Counted from the first letter of the stretch, positions 1 to 9,287 are shown. The stretch: 64,000 nucleotides of DNA from Bugulina stolonifera (GCA_935421135.1 OW285190.1:1302001-1366000), one strand, 5' to 3'. Numbers and translations: made by a program. Notes: a model not told the origin generated them from the sequence alone.

Positions 1-2112
1 AAACTGGAACATGTGGGAATCCACTTCATACTGGATGGCTCCGTGGCCTGTCTGGCTTTGGTGCCGATAGACAGTCTCTGCATCACGGGCGCTGACTCCA
101 CAGGAACAGAAGAACTGGGTAAAGTGTTGGCGTGTGTGAGCCTTGATGGTATTCTCCGTCCCTTCTAGCTTACATAGTCGACAATAGGAGTTCCTTCCTT
201 TACATCGGGCTGTCCGACGTATATCACTACTGGTCCGTGGAGAGATCCAGCAAAGTTGAGACTGCGGCATAGGCGTCTCTGGAGAGGTCTCTATAAGAGA
301 AAGTGTAGATACAAGAGGTTGATCATTTAGATTATCAATGTTTGCGTGGGCCGAGTCGTCTTCGTCACCCGACTCAGTCACATGGTGTACAATGTCATTA
401 GAGTACATATGCATGTCCGAGGTCGTCCCGGAGGGGAGGCAGTACATGTCCGAGTCGGTTAGGACGGTATCGTCCCGAAGTACCGAAGATACTTCAGTAT
501 GACCCGACCCGACTGGCACGACCTCATCCCTCGAGGAGTTCCCGAGATCAGCATATAAGTCGTCGTCGTCCAAAAGTAACAGTACCTCGTCCAAGTCTAT
601 TGGCTCACCTGGCAAGTCCATGAGTAGGCCGACTAGGGAGGGCACCGTCCTTGTTGAGGAGTCTCGAATAGAGTACTCTGTTGTCCGACTAGGTGTTGAC
701 TGAGTGGTGGTGGTGAAGGTACTGGGGGATCCATCTGGATCCTGGCCTTTTATAGGTGTGGGGGCTGCCCTGGTTCTCCTTCTGGTGTGCGACGTTATGT
801 CTGCAATAGCTGGCTTCTCACCATGTAGTAGGGCTACGTTGCGGCGGAAGTGCACTTGTCTGACCCCGGTTGTTAGATCTATTTTGATCTCAAGGTTGTC
901 TGGGTCACCGGATCTGTCTATTGAATTGGGGAGTAAACACGGGCCTGGCCGTGTCGGCCTACGACAGGTAGTCGTCTGGGCAGCCCATTTGTGATGAATT
1001 CTTTCTAGTATAACCTCTGGGGGTCGGCCTCGCTTCCACCGGGCCTTCCTCTTGTATGATAGGGGTCTGTGTTCCCTAGTGTAGGGCGTAAGCATCCGGA
1101 CGTAGGAGGGTCTACCTTTTGAACCTCTGCCCCAGTCGGGCGGCGGGAATATCGGGTGCTGGAAATAGTCGACAGCACCTTCCTCGAGGCGGTTTGTGCC
1201 TTGTCTACGCTCCTGGATGCGCGGCTTTTTAGCCTGTCGGCCCTGGTCCTCTACTTGCCTCTTTTTCTTCGCTGTTCCTCCCTCGGCTTCTAGCCCCCCT
1301 ATCGGGTGGCCAGGACGTCGGCATTGTACTTCGACGTCATGCGGAGTTGTACTGGGCGGTAATGATCCTTTTCCTCCCTCGGCCCTGGATCCTCTGTTGG
1401 GGTGTCCTTGACGTCGGCATTGATCATCGACGTCGGGCGCAGGTGTACTAAGTGATGAGCTTCCCGTTCCTCCCTCGGCCCTGGATCCTCTGTGGGGGTG
1501 TCCTTGACGTCGGCATGAGTCATCGACGTCGGGCGGAGGCGTACTAGGCTTCATCTCAGGCATCGTCCTCAATGTATAAGGGCTTCCCGTTCTATTGACA
1601 CACGGCCATTGATCTCGGCTGGTGTATACCTTAGCGGTATGGCAGTTCACAGAGCACTTGTGTTTAGTCAGGTAGGGCATCCCTAGGACGCCATCTTCTG
1701 GTATGGAGCCGATGAGGAACAGTTCTTGGCTAAAGGTACGACCGACTACCATAGGTAGCCTTACCATTCCCTCGAACCTGAGAGTCGAGCCGTCGGCCAT
1801 CTTGCCATATGGCTGACTTACTGGTAGGACCTCTAGGTCGGGTCTCTGCAGCTTCTTCAGGATGCGGGGTGATATTAGGTTGGTCGTACAGCCCGTGTCC
1901 AAGAGTAGGGTTACATCTTGGCTACATAGTCGTCCTTGTATGTACAGGCTAGGTACATGCGGCTTTACATACGTCACTTGAGTCACTGTTTTAGAAGGGG
2001 GGTCGGCCTTGCCGACCGGATACTTGGGACGGTCTTCCGAGATGGAAAGGTGAGAGGTGCGAGGAACTTGTAGGGCCCGAGTGCCAGCCTCTACTGTCTC
2101 GGGCCGGAGCCT
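1..2112 (-). CDS. pol: Pol (protease plus long linker with C2H2-like fingers), partial, expressed by -1 frameshift
   Basis: An open frame of 704 codons runs without a stop from the frameshift site to the window edge. Near its start is a retropepsin: the active-site motif LLLDTGCTTNLIS (DTG codons at 1899-1891) and the flap-distal motif GVLGMPYL (about 1692-1669) have the usual spacing. In most gypsy elements RT begins within about 150 residues of the protease. Here more than 500 residues follow with no RT motif. They contain three 32-residue repeats (CRRQGHP...RGSRAEGG), basic stretches, an acidic Asp-rich segment around 540-600, and a Cys/His cluster near 43-183 that looks like two C2H2 fingers. 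The protein is cut by base 1. The protease call is secure; the role of the linker is unknown. Confidence 0.85.
43..183 (-). other. Two C2H2 zinc-finger-like motifs inside Pol
   Basis: On the minus strand the pol frame reads CRLC, 11 residues, then HTRQH, giving C-x2-C-x11-H-x3-H. It is followed directly by CSC, 12 residues, then HQSQTGH, giving C-x1-C-x12-H-x5-H. Spacing is close to classical C2H2 fingers but not exact, so metal binding is an inference. The usual retroelement zinc motifs (CCHC in Gag, HHCC in integrase) have different spacing and position. Confidence 0.55.
1243..1530 (-). repeat. Coding tandem repeat, 96 bp x 3, within pol
   Basis: Three 96-bp (32-codon) units start at 1530, 1434 and 1338 on the minus strand, each beginning with codons for Asp-Val and containing a CRR-x-GHP core followed by a Gly/Arg-rich EGG segment. 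The period is a multiple of three, so the pol frame is kept. The third unit is the most diverged. Confidence 0.85.
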
Positions 2113-2951
2113 TTTCCCGACTCGGGTACTGGCGGCTCAGGATATGTGGGGGGAGTGTTCCCATTGGTCCGTTGAGGAGGGGGACCAGGCTTTTTGCTGG
2201 TCTGCCAGGAGGGTCTGTTCCGAGGTCCTGGCGCTCTGGGGGCGTCTAGTAGTCCTCGAAGTCGTCTGACTTCTTGGCTGAGTGTCTGGATGGCCTCTTT
2301 CAGGTCGTTGATCCAGGTCAGGTCGGAGTCCACTGTATTTATTTGGGGTGTCTCCGGCTCGGGTTCTGTGACTGCCCTGATTTGGTGTGCTTTACTTCCA
2401 CGGGAAGGTCCCTTGACGAGCAAGAAGTCGTTTCCGGCTCGGACGGCCGAGTCCACATCTCTGGGGTTTATTGCCAAGAGGTGTCTCTGTAGGTGCCCGT
2501 CCTCAAGAGAGTTACTGAAGTTTTCCACAGCCAATACCCGGCGGTGCGCTTCGGGTAGTTCCTGGAAAGCCACATGTACAAGTTTCTTGACTAAGGTGGC
2601 ATGTTCTTGTAATGACATGCCGGGATCTTTCCGCAGCTGTATGAGCTGGAGTCTAGCTTCTTTATCAGTTAACCCGTATCGGGCGCGTAGAGCTTCGAAG
2701 ATCCCTTCTGAGGTGCCGGGTCGGCCACATTCTTGTGCCGGTCCCTTGAGGGCCTCTCTTAGGTGAAGGTACATGGCTGCCGGGCTCCAGTCGTTTGCCT
2801 CAGCTATGGTCAGGAACTGTTCTATAAAGAACTCGACGTCTCCTTGTCCGTCGAACTGTGGTGTCTTGAAAGAGGGTTGAGGCGGCTGAGGTCGAGCTAC
2901 TTCTATGTACTGTCCGATTACCTCTACTAGCCTGTCTATATCGCTAGCCAT
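2091..2951 (-). CDS. gag: Gag polyprotein of LTR retrotransposon
   Basis: A 286-residue Gag with the typical retrotransposon capsid layout. An N-terminal segment (MASDIDRLVEVIGQYIEV) leads into a PQFDGQGDVEFFIEQFLTIAEANDWS region. An all-helical part follows with AMYLHLREALKGPAQE and LRARYGLTDKEARLQLIQLR, the layout of Ty3-type Gag (retrotrans_gag family). The C terminus is Pro/Arg-rich and lacks a CCHC zinc knuckle, which some gypsy lineages also lose. The start at 2951 is the first ATG after the leader and gives the family N terminus. The frame ends at TAG 2093-2091, overlapping pol by 46 nt. It should form the virus-like particle in which reverse transcription occurs. Confidence 0.9.
   Translation of the reverse strand: MASDIDRLVEVIGQYIEVARPQPPQPSFKTPQFDGQGDVEFFIEQFLTIAEANDWSPAAMYLHLREALKGPAQECGRPGTSEGIFEALRARYGLTDKEARLQLIQLRKDPGMSLQEHATLVKKLVHVAFQELPEAHRRVLAVENFSNSLEDGHLQRHLLAINPRDVDSAVRAGNDFLLVKGPSRGSKAHQIRAVTEPEPETPQINTVDSDLTWINDLKEAIQTLSQEVRRLRGLLDAPRAPGPRNRPSWQTSKKPGPPPQRTNGNTPPTYPEPPVPESGKGSGPRQ
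2112..2118 (-). promoter_or_regulatory. -1 ribosomal frameshift slippery heptamer (G GGA AAA) between gag and pol
   Basis: Read on the minus strand in the gag frame, the sequence is TCG GGA AAA GGC, so G-GGA-AAA is in the exact X-XXY-YYZ register needed for a -1 slip. It lies 18 nt before the gag stop at 2093-2091. The pol frame opens only just upstream (its last in-frame stop is TGA at 2139-2137), so the slip must happen within about 46 nt, and this is the only good heptamer there. A downstream stimulatory RNA structure was not tested. Confidence 0.75.
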
Positions 2952-3319
2952 TGCTGAGTATAGATGGAGCCTCTTTGGTGAAGGGGACGTGTCGTCCTCG
3001 GTTTGATGTCTGTAGGGTGTCGGGTAGTTAGTTAACTACCGTAGTTTGTTAGGCCGGGTCGGCCTGATGGTCGTACTGAGTACCGTCAATCTGTTCTGGA
3101 TCCGAGGTCGGTCTTTGATTGAAGATCCGGCGTAGGTCGGGCTACATCCAGCGGAACCACGAGAATTATGGGTGCACTTTAGCGTTTGTCACCTTCTCGT
3201 ATCCAAGGTTCCCGGGTCCGAGTCCTAAATCGCCGTAGAAGTATTGAAGAATGAGGTCGGTCGGTCACCCGAGTCCGAGGTCACCTTCCTTCTCTTCGTA
3301 TCGTAAGAGTACGACCTTA
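2952..3319 (-). other. Retrotransposon leader between primer-binding site and gag
   Basis: About 370 bases of untranslated leader downstream of the primer-binding site. It would be expected to hold packaging signals. I see no convincing coding frame. Confidence 0.6.
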
Positions 3320-3339
3320 GAATCCCACCGCTGCCACCA
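3320..3339 (-). promoter_or_regulatory. Primer-binding site complementary to tRNA-Leu
   Basis: The plus strand reads GAATCCCACCGCTGCCACCA. This is the 3' acceptor/T-arm end of an animal tRNA-Leu (recalled end ...CCCACCGCTGCCA) plus the added CCA, so the minus strand is a perfect 20-nt primer-binding site starting TGG. It sits one base inside the LTR end, as expected. Confidence 0.85.
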
Positions 3340-3340
3340 A

Positions 3341-3912
3341 TGTAATGGTTTCTGTGATTTGGTGCGGTCGTCCTTGGACGACTATCGACCCAGAAATGAA
3401 GTGCCTATGAGTGGTAATAGGACTTCGCATTACATGAAAGATCGAGCGGTCTCAGTAGCCCAAATACTACCAAAGACGACCCATCTGATCTCAAGTCCGA
3501 CCTTCAGACTATACAGTGAAAGAGAGTAGTTCAACCTAGTAGGCGGTTCGCAAAGCGAATGACCTAGTAAAAGGAAGAGAAAGTCCCTGTATCAAGTATA
3601 GATGTGTCTTTATTGAAAGCCAAGTGTAGACTGAGACAATGAACAGTAAAACAGTGCCCTTTATATAGTATAAGGACTTCCGGCCGACGTGACGTCGGGA
3701 AAAGACGACGTGTGGTCGTCCGGAAGTTGCGCAACAAGATGGCCGCCGGAAGCCCGACGGCCGACCCAAAATAGGTCGGGTTCTACAAAAGTTGCTTATA
3801 ATGGTCCAATTCATGTACAAAATGAATATCAATGGATTCTGAGAGGTCGGGCCTCTGTACATGGGTATAAAAGGCATAAAAAGGACTTAGTGACATTCAT
3901 GTGACTATGTAC
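3341..3912 (-). mobile_element. 5' LTR of the retrotransposon (outer boundary approximate)
   Basis: The inner edge is clear: in element orientation the LTR ends in ...CCATTACA directly before the primer-binding site. A TATA box (TATATAAA, minus, 3667-3660) lies about 45 bases upstream of an AATAAA (minus, 3614-3609), which defines U3, a short R and U5. The outer edge is not fixed because the second LTR is outside the window. A TACA at 3909-3912 and a drop in GC near 3880-3910 suggest about 570 bp. Confidence 0.7.
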
Positions 3913-4391
3913 AACAACATATAGTAAGATACATGAATAAGGAATGAGCATAAACACATGGAGACATGTATATAGACGGTAATTAAGTACTTTGAACATG
4001 CAATGCAGTTAAAGGTAAGTATACGAGCACTAATTGTGAGAATGTTAGTGTCAGGTGAGTAGCGCTGTAACAACTACTAGGCACTTAGGGTGCGGTGGAG
4101 CTTCGTCCGGGAGTTGGGGTCGTATACAAATGTCCTGTACCATCACAATATTAGGCATGTTTGTTATAACATTTTAAAGTAATAGACAAAATTAGTAAAG
4201 ACAATAAATTTCTCTATTTTTACAAAAATTATACCCATATACATGTGCATTTTCTAAAATCGTCATCGATTGTAAAATCGATTGAAGTACAATCATTGAT
4301 TTGGTAAAGTAACAATCGAGTGCTTGTATTCTTTGGTTTAATCACTCAGCATAATCGAAAATCGAATGCAAAAGTAGATCAAGGTTCCCAA
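3913..4391. other. Non-coding AT-rich spacer
   Basis: No open frame or exon with plausible splice sites is seen. It may be intron of the downstream membrane-protein gene. It holds a few short A/T-rich runs and a local repeat of ATCGATT-like words near 4262-4380. Confidence 0.5.
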
Positions 4392-4560
4392 CCCTGACTA
4401 TATTATATTACAGTACTATGTTATATTACAGTATGTACTATGTTATATTACAGTACTATGTTATATTACAGTACTATGTTATATTACAGTACTATGTTAT
4501 CTTACAGTACTATGTTATATTACAGTGCTATAATATTATATTTGAAATGTTTTAGTGTAT
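4392..4560. repeat. Minisatellite, 18-bp unit TACTATGTTATATTACAG, about 9 copies
   Basis: Direct tandem copies with a few substitutions, lying just upstream of the exon at 4641. Each unit ends in TTACAG, like a 3' splice site on the coding strand. Confidence 0.9.
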
Positions 4561-4640
4561 TACAGTGTTATATTATATCGCTGTTTTATATTATATCACA
4601 GGACACAGTGTATAACTACATGTATGTTTTCCTCTCTTAG

Positions 4641-6179
4641 AGACGTCTGCTAAGACACCCATAGCTCAGTCGCTGATGGTAGAGATGATGAGGAACAGCT
4701 GGGTGCCTATACTTCTCGCTTGGTTTGCTGTCCTCACTCTCATTGCTATTGTCATCCTTATTTGGCTCATTTGCATCTTCCAAAGGATGAAGAAAGAGAG
4801 AAAGCTTCGTGAGAGTGCAAACTACATGTACAACAACGGTTAGTAAACTATTCTATTTATAGCTAGTACTAATGGTAGGCTATAGTTAATATTACTTCTC
4901 TATTTATAGCTAAACTGATGCTATTTATGAATAGTAGTACTGTTCTATATGCAGCCGGAGCTGATAATATTGAAGAGGATGAAGCTGATGACATTGGGGT
5001 TGGAGAAGGGATGGCTGGTTCGGCAGCAGTACATATAGACATACCTCAGTTACCGAGATCTCGGGGTGGTACTATGAAGGGCAAACAACATGGCAGCACT
5101 AAAGGCAGCAAGTCATACAAGTCAGGTGGGGGTGCTATCCATTATAAATATTATTAATATGTCGCACATTCTCTAATGCATGAGATAACCGTGGATGTAA
5201 TATAATACATGTAATGTAATGTTACACATACACATGTAACGTTATACATACACATGTAACGTTACACATACACATGTAACGTTATACATACACATGTAAC
5301 GTTACACATACACATGTAACGTTATACATACACATGTAACGTTATACATACACATGTAATGTTATACATACACGTGTGATATTATACATACACAAGATGT
5401 AATGTCATACATACACGTGTAATGTTATACTTACACATGTGACATTATACATACACTTGTCTTGTTATACATACACAAAATGTAATGTTACACATACACA
5501 TGTAACGTTATACATACACATGTGATATTATACATACACATGTAACGTTATACATACACATGTAATGTTATACATACACGTGTAACGTTATACATACACA
5601 TGTAATGTTATACATACACATGTGATATTATACATACATGTGTAATGTCATACATACACGTGTAATGTTATACTTACACATGTGACATTATACATACACT
5701 TGTCATGTTATACATACACAAAATGTAATGTTATACATACATGTACACGTGTGTTACTATCCTGCGTATCTATCTCATTACCAGACGTGAAGATGATAGA
5801 TAGTACAGACATCACTGTCCTTGGTGTCAGTCACAATGATTTATATGATATAATAGTACATGTTGGAGTTAATATTACATCCCTATTTATAGCTAAACTG
5901 TGCAAGCTAATGTTGTACAAGTATACGGTTATCTCTCTCGTCTAAATACTAAACATACACACGTACACATTATATGCATATTTAACGTACACATACATTT
6001 GTACAGTGTATATAATGTGTTGTTAACTTTATCCTGTAGGGTCAAGGTCGAGTCGACCAGCTAGTTTATCAAGCAGTACAGGAAGTGAGATGAAGACAGC
6101 GAGTGTCCGCCAGCACCGAGTAGCAGCTGGGGAGAGAAACTCCGCTAATAGACTTAGTGGGGTAGACACGTTTTACTAG
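4641..6179 (+). CDS. C-terminal exons of a single-pass transmembrane protein, unidentified
   Basis: Three exons join cleanly with phase-1 introns: 4641-4838, 4955-5125 and 6040-6179 (TAG). The first exon encodes a short juxtamembrane stretch, a hydrophobic span (WVPILLAWFAVLTLIAIVIL, then IWLICIF) and a basic stop-transfer QRMKKERK. The 100-residue tail has an acidic patch (EEDEADDIGVGEG), then a Ser/Arg/Lys-rich segment and ends GVDTFY. The arrangement is that of a type I receptor or adhesion molecule with its ectodomain encoded upstream, where phase-1 introns are typical. The upstream exons are missing from the window or lie beyond the inserted retrotransposon. I do not recognise the family. 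An AATAAA at 6481-6486 is a possible polyadenylation signal. Confidence 0.75.
5195..5745. repeat. Intronic minisatellite, 20-bp unit (ATACACATGTAACGTTATAC)
   Basis: About 27 direct copies fill most of the last intron of the membrane-protein gene. A block of variants (ACGTGTGATATTATACATAC, AAAATGTAATG) at about 5360-5490 recurs at about 5600-5730, so part of the array was duplicated as a larger unit. Confidence 0.9.
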
Positions 6180-6183
6180 TTCT

Positions 6184-6340
6184 TTTTACAGGTCATGTGA
6201 TGTCATCATGTCCTGTGTACTAATGGTGATGTCATCAAGTTCTGTGTACTAATGGTGATGCATCATGTTCTGTGTACTAATGGTGATGTCATCATGTTCT
6301 GTGTACTAATGGTGATGTCATCATGTTCTGTATACTCCTG
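6184..6340. repeat. Minisatellite, about 29-bp unit, 5 copies, in the 3' UTR
   Basis: Direct copies built on TGATGTCATCATGTTCTGTG plus TACTAATGG, just after the stop codon of the membrane-protein gene and before its likely polyadenylation signal. Confidence 0.85.
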
Positions 6341-6480
6341 AGATGTCAGTTTTTACCCATATTATATTAACATGCTATATAATGCTATATATATTTTTCT
6401 TCTCACTCATTCTGTTAAATTGTTAAATACTAGACCCAATGTGAGGCAGGTAATTACATGAGCAAGTCGACTAACAGTTG

Positions 6481-6522
6481 AATAAATACAATACTGGTAT
6501 GGAACTGTGAGTAGACTTTATT
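6481..6522. terminator. Back-to-back polyadenylation signals of convergent genes
   Basis: A plus-strand AATAAA (6481-6486) suits the membrane-protein gene. A minus-strand AATAAA (6522-6517) could serve MEIG1, although that implies an 830-nt 3' UTR. Assignment is by position only. Confidence 0.35.
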
Positions 6523-7047
6523 TGCTGTCACTGAAACATGGTATTATGTAGAAAGAGAAACAATTATAATATTATGTCAGAAACACAATAAACTCATTAA
6601 CAATTATAATAATATGCTCAACATTGGAGGGAAATATTATGTGTATAGTTCAATTAAAGACATACAATGTAAAGTAGGCACAGGAGTTAATACTTGGGAG
6701 TTATATTCTCCCATCAGTTCTGAGACCATAACAGCACAATTCAATGCATAGGCTTATAATATACATAGCCCTTTAAACAGAATAAATATTGTTGAAAAAG
6801 ACTATGAACAATGAACATGAATACACCAAAAGATCGATAATACTTGTATAGGCCACCCAAATGGTTAGAGATATTTTTACAGTCTAATCAACAAATTGAA
6901 TTAAAACATCAGACATAAGGCAATAGTGTTGTTATAATACTAAACGCAGCCAATGAGCTGTAGTATACCAATCGTATTATTGACTAACTAGATGCGTATG
7001 TTAAGTCGTTATCTACAGTCCATGTTCATCAAAATAACCTCGGCAAC
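6523..7047. other. Non-coding AT-rich DNA
   Basis: No exon recognised on either strand. It is probably the 3' untranslated or intergenic part downstream of MEIG1. Confidence 0.5.
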
Positions 7048-7240
7048 GAGGCCAATAGTGTGATAAGCTAGGAAACCAGGCTAGTAGTATGATAAGCTAG
7101 GAAACCAGGCTAGTAGGATGATAACCTAGGAAACCAGGCTAGTAGAATGATGACCTAGGAAACCAGGCTAGTAGAATGATAACCTAGGAAACCAGGCTAG
7201 TAAAATGATAACCTAGGAAACCAGGCTAGTAGAATGATAA
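7048..7240. repeat. Minisatellite, about 29-bp unit, 6-7 copies
   Basis: Direct copies built on GAAACCAGGCTAGTAGAATG plus ATAACCTAG, between the MEIG1 stop and the possible shared 3' region. Confidence 0.9.
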
Positions 7241-7350
7241 CCCTTAAAATGCTGCTTCTTGAAGTATAAACAGTTGACTGGAAACAGAAGCAGAATATAA
7301 TATATACCCAAACAGGAGGCTGGTAAGATAGTACATTCATGTGGTAACAC

Positions 7351-7960
7351 CTAGTAGACGTACATTTTACATTTATTCACATCTTTGTCCGCACATTCTC
7401 TTGCTCTGTTATAGTAATAAAAGTATCCATCAGGCCTCTTCAACTTCTTCACAAACCCTGATGGCCACCAATCGATCTGATACAATAACAAAAATCACAT
7501 TATGACTGTAAGTTCACACTATGACTGCAGGCTCACACTATGACTGTAAATGTACAGTCACCATCTACACATGTACCTACTATATGATTCTATTGCATGT
7601 CCATAACTCTGCCTTATACTATTAATTTGCATATTGTGCAACAAATCTCATCTTCTTTAAAAAAACTCCATTTTTACTAACCAATCACAAGCTATAATTA
7701 AGGGAAAGGAGCCGACACATACTCCGATTTCTCCATAATTAAAGGGAAGGAGATTACACATATCCCGATTTCTACATAATTAAAGGGAAGGAGATTACAC
7801 ATACCCCGATTTCTCCATTGCGAGCTGCGTAATCATGTCTGTCTCTATAGCCAGCTAACTGGAATCTGTACACTTCTTCCACCTCTTCAGACCACCTCTT
7901 TGGTCGACTCATTGACTTTGGTTTAGTCAGACTTGGATTTGTTGGTACGGCAGTAGCCAT
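7351..7960 (-). CDS. MEIG1: MEIG1 (meiosis-expressed gene 1 protein homologue)
   Basis: Two coding exons on the minus strand, 7960-7805 and 7476-7351 (TAG), joined in phase 0, give 93 residues; vertebrate MEIG1 is about 88. The first exon carries [20 protein letters not shown] and the second the hallmark [20 protein letters not shown], both nearly collinear with MEIG1, ending KCKMYVY. In mammals MEIG1 is a small protein that binds PACRG and directs cargo to the manchette during sperm-flagellum assembly. Its presence here suggests a conserved flagellar role. I chose the ATG at 7960 because upstream codons do not match the family and this start gives the expected length. The first-exon donor has been duplicated in tandem (7692-7812). 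Confidence 0.93.
7692..7812. repeat. Tandem triplication (about 43 bp) of the MEIG1 exon-1/intron-1 junction
   Basis: Three copies carry, on the coding strand, the last exon bases (GAGAAATCGG or a near variant), a G-TATGTG donor core and an intronic CTCCTT..CCCTTTAATTAT. The exon-proximal copy is the inferred real donor (GTATGT, 7804-7799). The two deeper copies have ATATGTG and GTATGTG, so at least one is a potential alternative donor. Confidence 0.85.
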
Positions 7961-8202
7961 GTTGATTCCCAGAAACTGAAGTCTACATTTTTCCATCAAT
8001 TTATTATTACTTTTTTTCGTATGTTAATAGTGCAAGGAATTGAATTTATGCACTAATCTACAGCTGTGCTTGCACGCAATATAATCAGTAAAGGTACAAG
8101 TAGTCAAGTGTAAGTAATAATTATTACAGCAATATAAATATATAATTATGTAGTTGATCAAACAGTGCTACTATTAGCATCATAATAATACTCAATTATT
8201 CA
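7961..8202. other. MEIG1 upstream region
   Basis: AT-rich non-coding DNA upstream of the MEIG1 start. No core promoter motif stands out. Confidence 0.4.
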
Positions 8203-8750
8203 GTCAATTTGTTGTTTTTTCTGAATTAAAAATTTTAAAATTTAAGAGTAGAATGACTCTAGTATTTATTATACTGTATATGGTATATTTATAGATAGAG
8301 TACAATGAGTTGAAATAGAAGATACAGGCAAGGAAACAATGTTGATGTTAATGTTTGTATAATTAACAGTCGTTAAAATCTCATCTGGTCAACAGTACAT
8401 AAGTCTAAAAATATTGTATTATTGCTCATGTACATAGTTGTGTTACTACTATGCAATGGTATTTATCATGCAATATTTATGCATGATCCATTAATGTTTA
8501 CGTCATGATAATCACTACTAATCACGTTTACCAAATATGCTTATATTATAGCTGAAAGTGAATTTCATTTTGCATTGGTACTTAACATACATAATATAAT
8601 ATATTATATTATTATTATGGTATATTTACTTTAATATTAAATATTAAAGTAAATATACCATAATAATAATATAATAGTTTAATAGATACTAGAATAGTTC
8701 TACTCTTGGATTTTAAAAATTTTAACTGAGCAACAAAATAAATTAACAAT
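8203..8750. mobile_element. MITE-like element with long terminal inverted repeats
   Basis: The left arm (from about 8203, with TTAAAAATTTTAAAATTTAA then GAGTAGAATGACTCTAGTAT) reappears inverted at about 8685-8750 (CTAGAATAGTTCTACTCTTG then ATTTTAAAAATTTTAA). Arms of 80-100 bp flank a centre without coding capacity, and the right arm contains a perfect palindrome. This is the architecture of a non-autonomous foldback/MITE. The superfamily is not assigned, and a target-site duplication was not clear. Confidence 0.65.
8602..8676. repeat. 75-bp perfect palindrome (37-bp arms, 1-nt centre)
   Basis: Bases 8602-8638 are the exact reverse complement of 8640-8676, around A at 8639. The core is TATATTTACTTTAATATT and its complement. 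It would extrude as a hairpin or cruciform. Confidence 0.95.
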
Positions 8751-8885
8751 TTTGGTGCATTTTTAGGCAAGGAATTTCTATGCATAAATTATATAATAAA
8801 ATATATAAAAACTGGCCAAACATCCTAACAAATAACCATTTCATTTGAAACTACATGACGTAAAGTATGAATAAGCATTGAGTAC

Positions 8886-9108
8886 CTTTATGCAGATAGT
8901 CCTACAAAAATAAGTTTGACTCAGTTTTATTCGGATTCAGATTTTTAATGTCCACAAAGCTAAGTTCTTTGTTGAACAATAATTTTAACAATAACAATCG
9001 AAGAAAAACAAACAAAACTGGTGAATTGACCTTGTGCAATACAGAATATACAATGTACACAGTTGCTGTGGCAACGGCACCCGCAGCAAATTGAGAACTC
9101 GTGCTCAT
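8886..9108 (-). CDS. 5' exons of a small membrane protein, PET117-like (partial)
   Basis: On the minus strand, ATG 9108 opens a 26-codon exon (9108-9031) encoding MSTSSQFAAGAVATATVYIV then YSVLHK, ending at a GTCAAT donor. A good acceptor (TTATTTTTGTAG) then defines a 16-nt microexon, 8901-8886 (DYLHK plus one base), followed by GTACTC. A short N-terminal membrane anchor with an M-S-T/R-x-S-K/Q start and a following HxK/Q-x-Y pattern resembles PET117, a cytochrome c oxidase assembly factor of the mitochondrial inner membrane. I could not find the remaining exons in the AT-rich DNA below, so identity and completeness are uncertain. Its start faces CFAP221 across less than 200 bp. Confidence 0.4.
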
Positions 9109-9287
9109 TTGCAAGTTCTTTGAAACCTTGACCCGGAATATTAATCTCGCCAGTAACGAGTTCCGTAGCTATAGTGAATAGTTCAACATGGAGGAAGATG
9201 TAAAAAGGCTGCCTTTGCTACGTGATATATATTTCTAGTTTGCATTTTATTTTAGTATTTAAAAATATTGCTATCACAATTGGCAAA
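9109..9287. promoter_or_regulatory. Divergent promoter region between the PET117-like gene and CFAP221
   Basis: 179 bp separate the two inferred start codons, which point away from each other. This short head-to-head spacing implies a shared promoter. No TATA box is evident on either side. A second ATG in a different frame at 9189 is not supported by the family N terminus. Confidence 0.5.

Larger units (their letters stand above)
1..3912 (-). mobile_element. LTR retrotransposon, 5' portion (probably Ty3/gypsy-like), truncated by the window edge
   Basis: In minus-strand order I see an LTR with a TATA box and polyadenylation signal, a primer-binding site complementary to a tRNA-Leu 3' end, a leader, gag, a -1 frameshift site, and a pol frame that opens with a retropepsin. 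Reverse transcriptase, RNase H, integrase and the 3' LTR would lie left of base 1. The region is distinctly GC-richer than the flanking DNA, and all reading frames expected of an active element are intact, so the insertion looks young. The Ty3/gypsy assignment is inferred from the gag/PR/PBS arrangement, because the diagnostic RT-integrase order cannot be seen. It lies upstream of, and antisense to, the membrane-protein exons at 4641-6179, so it may sit in an intron of that gene. Confidence 0.9.

Noticed and set aside
1299..1523. Minus-strand frame rich in DVKDTPTEDPGPREE
   Set aside because: Alternate frame of the 96-bp pol repeat; the pol frame is open right through the same bases.
2194..2766. 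190-codon plus-strand frame opposite gag
   Set aside because: Antisense shadow of GC-rich gag with no family resemblance.
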